In this document: positions 36,101 to 43,014 of the stretch, piece after piece | Position numbering within the stretch: position 1 is the stretch's first letter | How the letters are laid out: each line of letters begins with the position of its first letter | NCBI RefSeq assembly: GCF_019175285.1 | Contig: NC_056523.1 | Span: forward strand, 125,283,692-125,347,691 | Origin: Sceloporus undulatus | Taxonomy: Eukaryota; Chordata; Lepidosauria; Squamata; Phrynosomatidae | Direction: 5' to 3' | Length of the DNA: 64,000 nt | The notes under the pieces: model-generated | What the model was told of the DNA's origin: nothing | Databases searched by the model: none | The model's input: only the letters and a program-made list of their open reading frames with translations | Position numbers and translations under genes: made by a program

Positions 36101-37439
36101 TTAAGGTGCAGAACATCACCTAAGAAGAATCAAGAAAGCATGAGCTATTGATGCTACAGACTTCTGTAAGTACATAATGTGGCTGCTCTGAAATTCATAA
36201 AGTAAGGGATGTGGATACTTTGAGTTACTGCCCCTAATTTAAATACCCAGGCATTTCTCTAGCCCAGAGGTGGGCAACAAGCAGCATGAAGATCCCATTC
36301 AATCCCCATGACTGTTTTTGCACTCTCATGGGTCCCATCTAGCCCAAAGTTGAGTAGCCCAAAAATTATTCCAAAATGGCCCATGGCACACTGAACACAT
36401 TGGTGTTATGAATTATATGCCATTTTACTGTATTTGGAGCATTTCTGAAGCTCCTCCTGTCATGATGGTACTGTTGGCAATTTTTTGATGTGGGTAAAAA
36501 AGTCAGCTCCTCAAAGCTGCAAAATGGTCAGCAGTCCTTAAAAGATTTTTGGGAGAGAGGGCATGATGGATATTTGGGGATAAAAATTCCCATAATTTCC
36601 AAATATGGGAAGTAGGGGCAGAGAGTAAAAATGGGGGTACAGTGCGCCCATGCCATATGTAGGCACACTATACATGGCTTCAAGCTTACGCTGAAGCCGC
36701 ACGAGAACTAAAGAAATAGCCCGTGCAGCCATGGTGCGCACGCTGCCCCTTGTCACAAGCGTGTCCCATAGTTTGCAATGGGGCATGAGCATACGCGGAT
36801 TCCCCCTTACACGGATTCTGGAACGGATCCTCCACATAAGGGAAGGGCCCGCTGTATATCCCCCCAGCATCTGGAGGGGGTGATAGCAATGCAATCCTCT
36901 AACCCAATAACTCCCAAAAGTGGTCCTGTCCCCAAGGGGGAAGTAGAAAGATCAAAGGGGCAGTGAGGGTAGAGGGGGGAGGGCTTTCAGTCAAAGTATT
37001 AGCAAACAAAGAAGACAAGGGAAATCTGTAGACTTAAAACTATTGTGAGGGTGAGGGCTGTATGAAATTTCTCTTTTCAGGGTCACTTAAAACTACTGCA
37101 ATCTTGTTATTGACAGTTTCATGTGATAGTGCCAGGGACTGCAAACATTGTGCGTACCTCAGCTGGTGAGATTTTAAAGGCCTCGGCAATTTTACTGTAC
37201 AGTTCTTTGACATTTGTAAAGCCCTCAATCCGACCAGTAGGACTTCCGTGGGCCAGCTGAGTGTGGAAAACCAGCCGAGGACGGAGGCTTGCTGGTGGAG
37301 GGGGAAGACCAGGCTGAAGTGCTGCCACACTGCCAACACTGCCTAACCCCACTCCACCCAGGCCACTGCGTACGGGCTCAGCTTCTTCATTCTCCACCAG
37401 TGGTGGGGCCTTCTTCCGACGGCCTAGTCCAAGCGGCAT
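9020..37439 (-). CDS. GIPC1: GIPC1, PDZ-domain adaptor (spliced, six coding exons)
   Basis: GIPC1 is a cytosolic and endosomal adaptor. From family knowledge, its central PDZ domain binds C-terminal tails of membrane proteins (neuropilin-1, RGS19/GAIP, TrkA and others) and its C-terminal GH2 region binds myosin VI, coupling cargo to endocytic traffic. The coding segments are 37439-37158, 36119-35934, 32020-31840, 10807-10695, 10045-9964 and 9171-9020. They join in frame at GT..AG borders to give 331 residues (human protein 333). The N-terminus [19 protein letters not shown] is diagnostic of GIPC1 and fixes the start. GH1 covers about residues 50-125. PDZ covers about 131-211, with ALGL (140-143) as the carboxylate-binding loop. 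GH2 covers about 255-331 and ends DAKVGRY. No stop, frameshift or lost splice site was seen, so the gene looks functional. Introns are about 1.0, 3.9, 21.0, 0.65 and 0.8 kb. Confidence 0.96.
9385..9890. mobile_element. palindrome-centred MITE in GIPC1 intron 5
   Basis: Outer ends carry TTGTCTACAC and GTGTAGAC-type sequence. The core is an inverted repeat of about 66 bp per arm (9599-9664 and 9688-9755) with a loop of about 23 bp, sharing GTGTGAGTTGCTCCCTCTGA in opposite orientation. A 17-G run sits at 9799-9815. The outer borders are approximate and the family is unknown. Confidence 0.55.
9964..10045 (-). CDS. GIPC1: GIPC1 fifth coding exon (start of GH2)
   Basis: This 82-base exon encodes [20 protein letters not shown] then GIRDTEL. 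It has a tttgcag acceptor and a gtgagt donor, and the last base starts Ala-282. The residues are the first helices of GH2, the myosin VI-binding region. The exon is too short to stand out as an open frame on its own; it was found by matching the protein and the splice phases. Confidence 0.93.
10537..10602. repeat. perfect 29-bp inverted repeat, 8-nt loop (GIPC1 intron 4)
   Basis: Arms 10537-10565 and 10574-10602 are exact reverse complements (GCAGGTGGGGCAGGTGG.. and its mirror) around the loop ATAAGGAC. The exact match suggests a recent origin or conversion. No MITE termini were recognised around it. Confidence 0.85.
10695..10807 (-). CDS. GIPC1: GIPC1 fourth coding exon (PDZ-GH2 linker)
   Basis: It begins with the last two bases of Asp-217 after an attccag acceptor and reads [18 protein letters not shown] through [14 protein letters not shown] before a gtatga donor. 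This is the flexible Gly/Ser/Arg-rich linker, recognisable by [10 protein letters not shown]. The last residues (EEQ) differ from the EDL I recall for the mammalian protein. Confidence 0.93.
11388..11492 (+). repeat. unclassified interspersed repeat (possibly Penelope-like end)
   Basis: It contains ATCTTGTAGCACCTTTGAGA and CTTTCGTAGACTTAAGTCTA, a motif pair repeated near 49040-49110 and 61490-61565. I know it as a common reptile repeat but cannot assign the family with certainty. Confidence 0.5.
11531..12281 (-). mobile_element. RTE-BovB LINE, 5'-truncated, C-terminal part
   Basis: The minus strand encodes pieces of a BovB ORF2 C-terminus, including [18 protein letters not shown] and [10 protein letters not shown], and ends in the BovB-type 3' terminus with GTTAACAACAACA. 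It carries an inserted L2-like tail at 11948-12031 and meets a plus-strand BovB fragment at about 12281. It is decayed, with several frame breaks. Confidence 0.75.
11948..12031 (-). mobile_element. L2-like LINE 3' end inserted in BovB
   Basis: On the minus strand the fragment reads GTACAGTGCTGTCTACATTT then ACAGCGCTATAGAAG and ends in (ATG)n. This matches the 3' end of the L2 copy at 56905-57785 (TACAGCACTATATAAATAAA). It interrupts the BovB reading frame. Confidence 0.6.
12282..12830 (+). mobile_element. RTE-BovB LINE 3' fragment, opposite orientation
   Basis: The plus strand encodes [11 protein letters not shown] and related BovB C-terminal residues, and resumes after the MITE with [10 protein letters not shown] and a BovB 3' end at about 12828. 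It lies head-to-head with the copy at 11531-12281 and is split by the MITE at 12372-12715. Confidence 0.65.
12372..12715. mobile_element. GC-rich PIF/Harbinger-like MITE inside BovB
   Basis: The right end reads GGCACAAAGTGCCGGTCTGT followed by ATTCCCCC and TAA. The left end (GGAGCTGTATAGACAGG) is its imperfect inverse. The GCACAAAGTGCCGGTCTGTA motif recurs at the 21110-21359 element. There is no open frame of note. Confidence 0.55.
13191..13403. mobile_element. Tigger/pogo-like MITE with TA target duplication
   Basis: Termini CAGTAGACCCTTGCC and GGCACGGGTGCACTG lie between TA dinucleotides. The interior resembles the copies at 25903, 33841 and 36640. It is a non-autonomous Tc1/mariner-superfamily element of about 213 bp. 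Confidence 0.75.
13404..15669. other. intron 3 sequence with no recognised feature
   Basis: I see no exon or confident repeat here. An open frame of about 118 codons on the minus strand (15039-14683) has no recognisable domain. Confidence 0.45.
15670..15880 (-). mobile_element. tRNA-derived SINE
   Basis: Reverse-oriented copy: SINE tail near 15670 (GTTGTTATATAGCTTCAAGT), body with TTTTCTTGGCAAGATTTGTT, head near 15880 with the reverse of GTGTTGGACTATGACTCTGG in decayed form. Confidence 0.8.
17252..17476. mobile_element. 225-bp near-perfect palindromic MITE
   Basis: The left arm (GTTACAGACAGCCAAAATAA..) is mirrored almost base for base by the right arm ending TTATTTTGGCTGTCAGTAAC, with arms of about 105 bp and only a few mismatches around a short centre near 17362-17367. 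The TGATGCATGCGTCCTAAGAG core appears in both arms. It is a fold-back, non-coding DNA transposon. Confidence 0.8.
17477..20576. other. intron 3 sequence, unique-looking
   Basis: About 3.1 kb with no gene, tRNA or repeat that I can name. Short open frames have no recognisable residues. Confidence 0.45.
20577..21622 (-). mobile_element. RTE-BovB LINE, 3' half
   Basis: The minus strand encodes [20 protein letters not shown] (RT catalytic region), [35 protein letters not shown] and [20 protein letters not shown], ending near the tail GGCAGCTAACAACAACA. This matches the BovB ORF2 C-terminus in order. It is interrupted by a MITE at 21110-21359 and by a CR1 immediately after the YADD segment; the upstream part continues at 24326-24595. 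Confidence 0.85.
21110..21359. mobile_element. GC-rich PIF/Harbinger-like MITE inside BovB
   Basis: It lies between TTA triplets (21107-21109 and 21360-21362) at a site where BovB sequence is continuous on both sides. The right end is GTGCTGGTCTGTACTGGGCC, close to the 12.7-kb element. It is rich in CpG compared with its AT-rich surroundings. Confidence 0.65.
21623..24325 (+). mobile_element. CR1 LINE, 5'-truncated, long open frame
   Basis: A 779-codon open frame (21623-23962) covers most of the CR1 ORF2: the endonuclease part ([41 protein letters not shown]), then reverse transcriptase with [31 protein letters not shown] and the catalytic FADDTKL at about 23452. A loss of about 7 bases near 23950, relative to the second copy at 46560, shifts the frame, and the end of the ORF reads on to about 24250 in another frame. 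The 3' end has the CR1 signature GGTTGGACTGGATGGCC and three ATTCTATG repeats. The first part of the endonuclease is missing. One frameshift in 2.7 kb suggests a fairly young copy. Confidence 0.93.
24326..24595 (-). mobile_element. RTE-BovB LINE, 5' piece of the split copy
   Basis: The minus strand reads [20 protein letters not shown], then Gln-Glu-Ala-Thr..[12 protein letters not shown] and [20 protein letters not shown], which immediately precedes the INNLRYADD segment at 21.6 kb. The two pieces form one BovB copy split by the CR1. Confidence 0.85.
25734..25873. mobile_element. hAT MITE, 140 bp, with 8-bp target duplication
   Basis: Termini CAGTGATGGTGAACCT and AGGTTCACCATCACTA are inverted repeats. 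The 8-bp duplication AGATATAT flanks it exactly (25726-25733 and 25874-25881), which is diagnostic of hAT. Part of the same family (TTTGGGCACTCAG..TATCACTG) lies at 42277-42313. Confidence 0.93.
25903..26132. mobile_element. Tigger/pogo-like MITE in L1, TA duplication
   Basis: 230 bp between TA pairs (25901-25902, 26133-26134), with CAGTCGGCCCTCTCC at the left and GCGCGGGCGCACTG at the right. L1 codons continue across it (QEAK before, [12 protein letters not shown] after). It is strongly GC-rich against the AT-rich host element. Confidence 0.85.
27111..30216. other. intron 3 sequence with short CA repeats
   Basis: No exon or named transposon was seen. (CA)n runs lie at 28126-28141 and about 29280-29294. 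A (TC)n run lies near 27127-27144. Confidence 0.45.
30162..30175 (+). repeat. 14-base G run
   Basis: Homopolymer of 14 Gs, one of several long G or C runs in the window (others at 4505-4519, 8328-8342 and 9799-9815). Lengths at such runs are prone to sequencing error. Confidence 0.9.
30217..30668 (-). mobile_element. RTE-BovB LINE 3' fragment
   Basis: The sequence parallels 20577-21040 segment by segment (GTTAACCACCTTTGAGTCAG at the 3' end, GTGAGTCATATCTTCTTGTG, TGTTTGTCTTTTTGCTTATC, TCCATACATGGTGATGGGAA). It is more decayed, with no useful reading frame. Confidence 0.75.
30669..31839. other. intron 3 sequence next to GIPC1 exon 3
   Basis: AT-rich, unique-looking DNA with no repeat recognised, ending at the gtaagt donor of GIPC1 exon 3. 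Confidence 0.45.
31840..32020 (-). CDS. GIPC1: GIPC1 third coding exon (rest of PDZ domain)
   Basis: It encodes [18 protein letters not shown] through [18 protein letters not shown] and so completes the PDZ fold. It ends one base into the Asp-217 codon before a gtaagt donor. The acceptor is ttggcag. Length is 181 bases. The PDZ domain is split between this exon and the one before it. The intron that follows is the 21-kb one. Confidence 0.95.
32021..33840. other. intron 2 sequence, unique-looking
   Basis: Nothing recognised beyond the acceptor of exon 3. The 95-codon open frame at 33755-33468 on the minus strand has no recognisable feature. Confidence 0.4.
33841..34056. mobile_element. Tigger/pogo-like MITE
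   Basis: Same family as 13191 and 36640: begins CAGTATAGCGCGCCTGCG, ends GAGAGGGCCCACTG before TA. The left flank is not a clear TA, so that border may be eroded. Confidence 0.7.
34242..34640 (-). mobile_element. CR1 LINE 3' fragment
   Basis: Reverse complement of the CR1 3' end: ATCATAGAGTTGGAAGAGAT, CCATCCAGTCCAACCCCCTG, GTCAGGAAGTTCCTCCTAAT, and the remnant of the PYEERL segment at about 34625. 5'-truncated, in GIPC1 intron 2. Confidence 0.88.
34641..35933. other. intron 2 sequence before exon 2
   Basis: I see no exon or named repeat here. Confidence 0.4.
35934..36119 (-). CDS. GIPC1: GIPC1 second coding exon (62 codons, phase 0/0)
   Basis: It runs from [17 protein letters not shown] through the GH1-PDZ linker to GYAFIK. 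It includes the first PDZ strand, [15 protein letters not shown], with the ALGL ligand-binding loop. The acceptor is ttcttag and the donor is gtagga. At 186 bases it is a whole number of codons. Confidence 0.95.
36640..36854. mobile_element. Tigger/pogo-like MITE, TA duplication
   Basis: CAGTGCGCCCATGCCATA at the left and GGGAAGGGCCCGCTG at the right, between TA pairs (36638-36639, 36855-36856), in GIPC1 intron 1 of the coding region. It shares its interior (ACACGGATTCTGGAACGGAT) with the other copies. Confidence 0.78.
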
Positions 37440-37490
37440 GAGGGATATGTGGCCAGTCAGCAGCGAGGGTCAGTTTCCCAAGATAGGGAC
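37158..37490 (-). CDS. GIPC1: GIPC1 first coding exon (94 codons plus short 5' UTR)
   Basis: Translation starts at 37439 and reads to 37158, ending ..ISPAE before a gtacgc donor (phase 0). It encodes the basic, proline-rich N-terminus, including a [13 protein letters not shown] stretch, and the start of GH1 ([19 protein letters not shown]). Upstream of the ATG, a pyrimidine tract and AG (at 37491-37492 on the plus strand) form a good acceptor. The exon therefore probably starts at 37490 with about 51 bases of 5' UTR, and the transcript must have an earlier non-coding exon. Confidence 0.93.
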
Positions 37491-38155
37491 CTAGAGGTGG
37501 AGAGGGCACACAAGATCAATAGGGAACAGCAGCAAAGCTATTCAGGTTGGTTAAAATGAATAACAGATTATAAAATATAATCTGACCCAAACAAAAGGCC
37601 AGAGTACAATACCAGCAATTTGTGCAAGTCCTCTTTGTAATTGCCATGCAAGTCATACAAGGGAGTTGCTGTGTTGTATTCTTAACATCTATAATTATCT
37701 CAGTAAAACTCGGTTAACTGAAGCCCTCTAGAAATGCCTAATCTTAGGGCCCATTCCCACTTGCATTTAATCCAGTTTGTAATTCACATCGACACTAGGT
37801 CACTGATCGATTCAAGTCGATTCATAGTTCTCACTATGGAAGCAAATTATTTCCTTATTCCTTGCATGCATGTCTTTTTTGGCACCCTTGTCATTCCCAC
37901 TAGCCGGTCTTTTTTTTTTTAAATGTCAATTATTGGACGGGGGGTGATGCCCAACAGCCTTGGCGGAGAGGGAGTCGAGGTAAGGACCCTTCCACCTTCC
38001 TCCCCCTCCGCAGGCATCCTCCTTTTCCAGGGTAGATCCTCCATCAGGACAGGGAGGCACAGTGGGCAGCTCTTTCTCCTCCTCCTCCTCCTCAGGTGTC
38101 CTCCTTTCCAGGGCAGGAGAAGGCAGTGGCAAACCTCCTCTGAACAAACCTTACC
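37491..38155. other. 5' UTR intron sequence with possible DNA-element remnant
   Basis: It begins with the acceptor of the first coding exon. A TTAGGGCCCATTCCCAC start near 37746 looks like a Harbinger-type terminus, but no matching right end was found. TCCTCCTTTTCCAGGG segments near 38010 and 38098 recur at 38545 and, in weaker form, near 41010 and 54288. Confidence 0.4.
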
Positions 38156-38372
38156 AAGTGTGGTGCAATGGTTTTAGTGTTGGACAATGACTCTGGACAC
38201 CAGGATTGGGATAACTGCTCAGCCATGTAAACCCACTGGGTGACCTTGAGCAAGTCACACAGCCTCAGAGGATGGCAATCAGGGCAATTCCCCTCTGAAG
38301 AAACTTGACAAGAAAACCCCATGACAGGGTCACCATAAGTCTCAGAAATGACATGACGGCATACAAGAAAAG
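38156..38372 (+). mobile_element. tRNA-derived SINE, first of a pair
   Basis: It begins GTGTGGTGCAATGGTTTTAG and ends ATGACATGACGGCATACAAG, immediately followed by a second copy in the same direction. Confidence 0.8.
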
Positions 38373-38376
38373 AGCA

Positions 38377-38515
38377 AGTGTGGTGTAGTGGTCTGAGTGT
38401 TGGATTACAACTGGAGAGCAAGGTTCAAATCCCACTGAATAACCTTGGGCAAGTCACACCCTCTCAACCTCAGGGAGAGACAATGGCAAACCTCTCTGGA
38501 ACAAATCTTCTACCT
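38377..38515 (+). mobile_element. tRNA-derived SINE, second of a pair, 3'-truncated
   Basis: It starts AGTGTGGTGTAGTGGTCTGA and runs to CTCTGGAACAAATCTTC, where the tail is missing. Confidence 0.75.
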
Positions 38516-38978
38516 CCTGTCTTTCTCCCTATCCTCAAGCGTCCTCCTTTTCCAGGGCAGGTCCTCTGTCGGGACGGGGGAGTCCGGGAGGTGAGCAGCT
38601 GCAGTTCCAAAATTAAGTGGGGGGGTCCTCTACAGTTTTGGGGGGCCAGCCCTCCAATGTCAGAGGCAGCAGGAGGAGGAGAAGCCATAGGAGGAGGGGA
38701 GGCAGCAGCCCTGGAGCCCCTAAAGGCTCCCTTGGCAGCATGAGCGGGGCCATCCAGAGCATCCATCAACCCTTCTCCCACCAGCTGCGGCCTTGTTGAT
38801 ATGGGGCTGGGCAGGGAAGCCGCTGCCAGGCAGGAGCTCTGGGAGGCTGAGCTTGGCATGGGTGCAAAAGGCACTCCTGGAAAGGATGCCCCACCCTCCT
38901 GCTGCTTAAAATCGGGGCTGTCAATTCCAGGGGAAGCCGAGGGAGGACCCCACCGAGCAGCCGGGGGGGGATTCTTTC

Positions 38979-39217
38979 ACAGAATCATAGAGTTGGAAGA
39001 GACCGCAAGGCCATCCAGTCCAACCCCCTGCCATACAGGAAATCTCAATCAAAGCATCCCCGACAGATGGCCATCCAGCCTCTGTTTAAAGACCTCCAGG
39101 GAAGGAGACTCCACTACACTCCAAGGGAATGTGTTCCACTGTCAAACAGCCCTTACTATCAGGAAGTTCCTCCTAATGATGAGGTGGAATCTCTTTTCCT
39201 GTAGCTTGCATCCATTC
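38979..39217 (-). mobile_element. CR1 LINE 3' fragment
   Basis: It carries the CR1 3' motifs in reverse (AGAATCATAGAGTTGGAAGA, AGTCCAACCCCCTGCCAT, CTGTTTAAAGACCTCCAGG), about 240 bp, in the 5' UTR intron of GIPC1. Confidence 0.88.
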
Positions 39218-39336
39218 CCTCCTCTCCAGTACAATGCAACAGTGCAGCTATATTATGGTTTATCCTTATTAATTCACACAAAACTCCCAAAAAGAAATCA
39301 TAGTGCATTCCAGTACTGAAGAAAGAAAAAGTGTAA

Positions 39337-39442
39337 AAGAAGACAATGGCAAACCACCTCTAAGTATTGGTTGCCTAAGAAAACACTAGAAAATTCATGA
39401 GGTAGCCATAAGACAACAGGCAACTAGAAAGGGCACACACAT
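39337..39442 (+). mobile_element. 5S-derived SINE, 3' part
   Basis: GGCAAACCACCTCTAAGTAT, CCTAAGAAAACACTAG and AAGACAACAGGCAACTAG, followed by an (AC)n-like tail, match the back half of the element at 283-515. The 5S-like head is absent. Confidence 0.55.
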
Positions 39443-39549
39443 ATACGCACACAACTACAGAAAGAGAGAAAAAAACAACTTTTTACAAAAGAGTAAGGTA
39501 CTGTTGCAAGGCTTATGTGGGTGGAAAACACAGGATATCACTCACAAGA

Positions 39550-39786
39550 GAGCCAGTATGGTATAATGGTTTAAGTGTTGGACTATGACTCTGGAGACCA
39601 GAGTTTGAATCCCTACTCAGCCATGGAAACCAGACTGGGTGACACTGGGAAAGTCACAATCTCTCAGCCTTAGAGGAAGGCAAGGGCAGACCTGCTCTGA
39701 ACAAATCTCACCAAGAAAACCCCATGATAGGTTTGCCTTGGGGTCGCCATAAGTTGGAAAAGACTTGAAGGCACACAACAGCAACA
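39550..39786 (+). mobile_element. tRNA-derived SINE, full length
   Basis: Runs from AGCCAGTATGGTATAATGGT to GACTTGAAGGCACACAACAG with all body motifs. Confidence 0.87.
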
Positions 39787-39847
39787 ATCAATCATTCCAC
39801 AACTTCTCATCACAGATATTTCACATGTTTCTACATTTCATGGGTTG

Positions 39848-39925
39848 CATCCAAACTACAGAAATAATCTGGTTTGACACCACTTTAACTTCCACAGATC
39901 AATGCTATAGAATTCTGGTATGCCA
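39848..39925 (+). mobile_element. palindromic MITE, half copy
   Basis: ACTACAGAAATAATCTGGTT, GACACCACTTTAACT and ATGCTATAGAATTCTGG match the left arm of the family at 50033, 53757 and 60591. The right arm is missing. Confidence 0.65.
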
Positions 39926-41576
39926 TGAAAAGCAATTGATTCTGTTCTCCATTTTTTCTGCAAAAAAATTTGAAGGACTGTGATATTTTTAATGCCTTTT
40001 ACTGCTCAGAATAACTTTTTACTGTCAGAATAAAAAAAAACTAGGTAACTTGAATTATCATGCTTGGGTATATAAAAATAAAATAAAATTTAACAATTAA
40101 CTTTTAAACTATCATTTATAATAATTATAAATCTATTAAGTGTGCTTTCATCTGTTCACAATTTTGCTATAAATCATGTAAACACTAAGAAATCTAGCAC
40201 CTTAGTTTTTTTCCAGTATGAGATGCTGGCGAAGGTTAAAAAGAAAACAGAAGAAACTATCAAAGTTAGCAGAGCAAACAAACTTAGTCTATATTCTACA
40301 TTTTGAATCTCTTACTGTGTCAGGCAAAACACTATTTTCAGAAAAGTTGCTGAGAAATAAACAACCCATTCAATGCTAAATTTGCTTCATAAAATTGGTC
40401 TAATCATCTCAGCTATCACTTTTATTAGTTTCTTCTTCTTAGTATTTATTGACTTTTTGGAACAATCATGGTATTCCTGGACCAAATACCTGAAGCTCTT
40501 CTTTGCAACTTTAAACATATTGTTCCAGCACTTGAGTTGTGTTCTATTTTGTTTCGAGATCACGCTGGCCAATAAAAGCCAGGTGGCAGTATATTATGAC
40601 CTGTCTTTAACATTCTGTTCATCACTCTAAAATAATTTAATAATCCATTTTGAGCCCCCCTCCCCCCCGTAAAGACAAACGTATGAGAATGCTCAGTCTC
40701 CCTCTGAATATTTCTTGTTCTCTGCGCCTTTATACAATATTGTTTCATATTGTTGGAAACTGCAGCATCTACATAACAAAGACCTGCCTAGAAAGAATGC
40801 ACTTGGATCCCATGCAGCAAAGGAGTAATACTTATATTTTTAAATAAAAAATTAGCAGAAGGCTCAAGAAACCTCTCGATTATCAACTATTAAAAGATAT
40901 GGGGGGCGGACCTAGAATCTCATGCCAGCAATGAGCCAGAGCCAGATTGCTATAAGCAGGATCTTAAACAGGAAGCATTCTGATACTGAGAATATTGTTA
41001 GGGTTACAATATGTCCTCCTTTTCCTGGATAGGTCCTCTTTCTCAGAGCTAAAGTTTCTGTCTGAAGAGGCTTCTTAAAATGTCTGGGTTTTCTTATAAG
41101 GTCTCCCCCACCTCTGAAGTTCAAAAGCAAGGAACTTTTATAAGTCTAATTACTGCAAATCTATGGGACAAAATGAAGCACTATATATGAAATATCATAT
41201 CAGTAGGGATGACCATAGCTTGTGAATTTAACATCATTCTGGCCTGATGGGGCTCATGTGGAGAGGTGGGAGAGGGAAAGGAACTTGGCAGTGACAGTGG
41301 CTCTGGCAAAGAAGGAGCTACTGCATGGGGTGGAGTGGCTGTAAGCTTCTCTCATCTTGTCTGAAATATCCTGATGTTTATTTCCTCTTCTCAGGATCCT
41401 CCATTGTCTCTTTTACCATCCATAGCTCTTCTTATTTGCTCCCTTGACAGTTTTCCTTGCTGTCAATCTATCTTTCAAGATTGTTGTTGGGGACTTGCAG
41501 TGCAAGAGAAGGTGTGAAGGATGAACTTCTAATCCCAGGTTTTGTTTGTATATTGCTGAAGTAAGAGAGCCAACCA
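39926..41576. other. AT-rich intron sequence
   Basis: No gene was recognised. CAATATGTCCTCCTTTTCCTGG near 41008-41029 resembles a repeat also seen near 54288. Confidence 0.4.
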
Positions 41577-41705
41577 TGGTCTAGTAGTGTAGGTGCTAGA
41601 CTATGACTATGGAGACCAGAGTTTGAATCCTGGTTCAACCATTGAAACCCACTGGATGACCTTGGGCAAGTCACACACTTTCAGCCTCGGAGAACAGCAA
41701 TGGCT
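41577..41705 (+). mobile_element. tRNA-derived SINE, 5' half
   Basis: GTCTAGTAGTGTAGGTGCTA through TTGGGCAAGTCACACACTTT, where the usual body stops just before a tandem array of reverse-oriented SINE pieces. Confidence 0.75.
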
Positions 41706-41745
41706 CCCAGAGCTAGTTAAAGGCAAGGGAAGATGGGAGGAGTGG

Positions 41746-42168
41746 AGAGGGGGTTGCCCTTGCCATCCCTTGAGGCTGAGAGAGCGTGATTTGTGTGTGT
41801 GGTGCCTTCAAGTTGTTTCCAACTTATGGAAACCCTAAGGTGAAACTATCATGAAGTTTTTTTGGCAGGTTTAGTCATGGGGGGGTACTATTGCTAGCCC
41901 AAGACTGAGGGAGTGTGCCTTGTGTGTTCGTGTGCAGGTGTGTGCCTTCAAGTTCTTCTTGGAGACCCTAAGGTGAAACTATCATGAAGCAACCTTCGTC
42001 AGAGGGGGATTGCCATTGTCATCTCCTGAGGCTGCGAGAGCGTGACTTGTGTGTGGTGCCTTCAAGTCATTTCCCACTTATGGCAACCCTAAGGTTAAAC
42101 TATCATGGAGTTTTCTTGGCAAGTTTCATCTGAGGGGGGTTTGCTATTGCTATCTTGACGCTGAGAAT
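41746..42168 (-). repeat. tandem array of SINE-derived units, about 130-bp period
   Basis: Three full units and a partial fourth start near 41746, 41879, 42003 and 42134. Each carries GGGGG(T/A)TTGCC-like sequence, GAGGCTGAGAGAGCGTGA-like sequence, GTGCCTTCAAGT and CCCTAAGGTGAAACTATCAT. All are the SINE body in minus orientation without the tRNA head, so this is a minisatellite made of SINE sequence. Confidence 0.75.
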
Positions 42169-42276
42169 ATGCCCCTGGAAGTCCCCCCTCCAGAAGTCCT
42201 GCCCCTAGAAGACAGAAGCCCCCCGCAGAAATCCCCCCTGGCACTGGGCGACACTCAGTGCAGGAACGCCACTGAG

Positions 42277-42313
42277 TTTGGGCACTCAGTCTCTAAAAGG
42301 TTTACTATCACTG
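42277..42313 (+). mobile_element. hAT MITE, right-end fragment
   Basis: GTTTGGGCACTCAGTCTCTA then AAAAGGTTTACTATCACTG matches the right end of the 25734-25873 element. Confidence 0.6.
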
Positions 42314-42559
42314 CCCTACTCTATTACTCGGTCCCATCACAGGCCAAGGAAGTTGTTTTGGTCCTAAACTGATGCCTGTCATCAGTAATGGACTAGATGA
42401 GGGCAAACAAGTTGTAACTTAGTCCAGACAGGACGGAGGTGTTCCTAGTCAGTTGATCGGGGAATAAGGATTCAGCTTGTGCTGCAAGGGGTTACACTTC
42501 CCCTGAAGACATAGATTTGTAGCTTGGGTGTGATCCTAGGTTCAGCTCTGAGCCTGGAA

Positions 42560-43014
42560 GCCGAGATTTCAGCAGTAACTAGGATTGCATTTGCACAGTT
42601 AAAGCTTGTGTGCCAGCTGCACCCATTTCTTGAGACATCGGATCTGGCCATGGTCTTAGTTAATTACATTCTAGCTGGGTTACTGTAATGTAGTCTAAGT
42701 GGGGCTTCCTTTGAAAAGTGTTTGGAAACTTCATCTGGTCCAAAGAACTCCAGTCAGATTACAAAACAATTGCTGGCAAGGAGCACACAACTCACTTGTG
42801 CAACAGCTCCACTGGCTGCCGGTGTGTTTCTAGACACAATTCAAGGTGCTGGTTATGACCTTTAAAGCTCTACACAACTCAGTACGGGTTATCTGCAGAA
42901 CCGTATTCCCCTTACGAACTATCCCATGATATGGATTTTAACAATGTTTTTTAAATGTTGTAAGAAGCTTTGAATCCCAATTAGGGAAATAGGCATGATA
43001 TATATATAAGTAAA
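42560..43014 (+). mobile_element. L2-like LINE 3' fragment
   Basis: Decayed match to the L2 C-terminal region: CAACAGCTCCACTGGCTGCC then TTCAAGGTGCTGGTTATGAC and CTTTAAAGCTCTACACAACT, the nucleotide form of the LHWLP..FK.L.LTFKALH motif. The tail follows near 42990. Confidence 0.6.

Noticed and set aside
37746-37920. Second Harbinger-type MITE starting TTAGGGCCCATTCC
   Set aside because: No matching right terminus or second TTA could be found.
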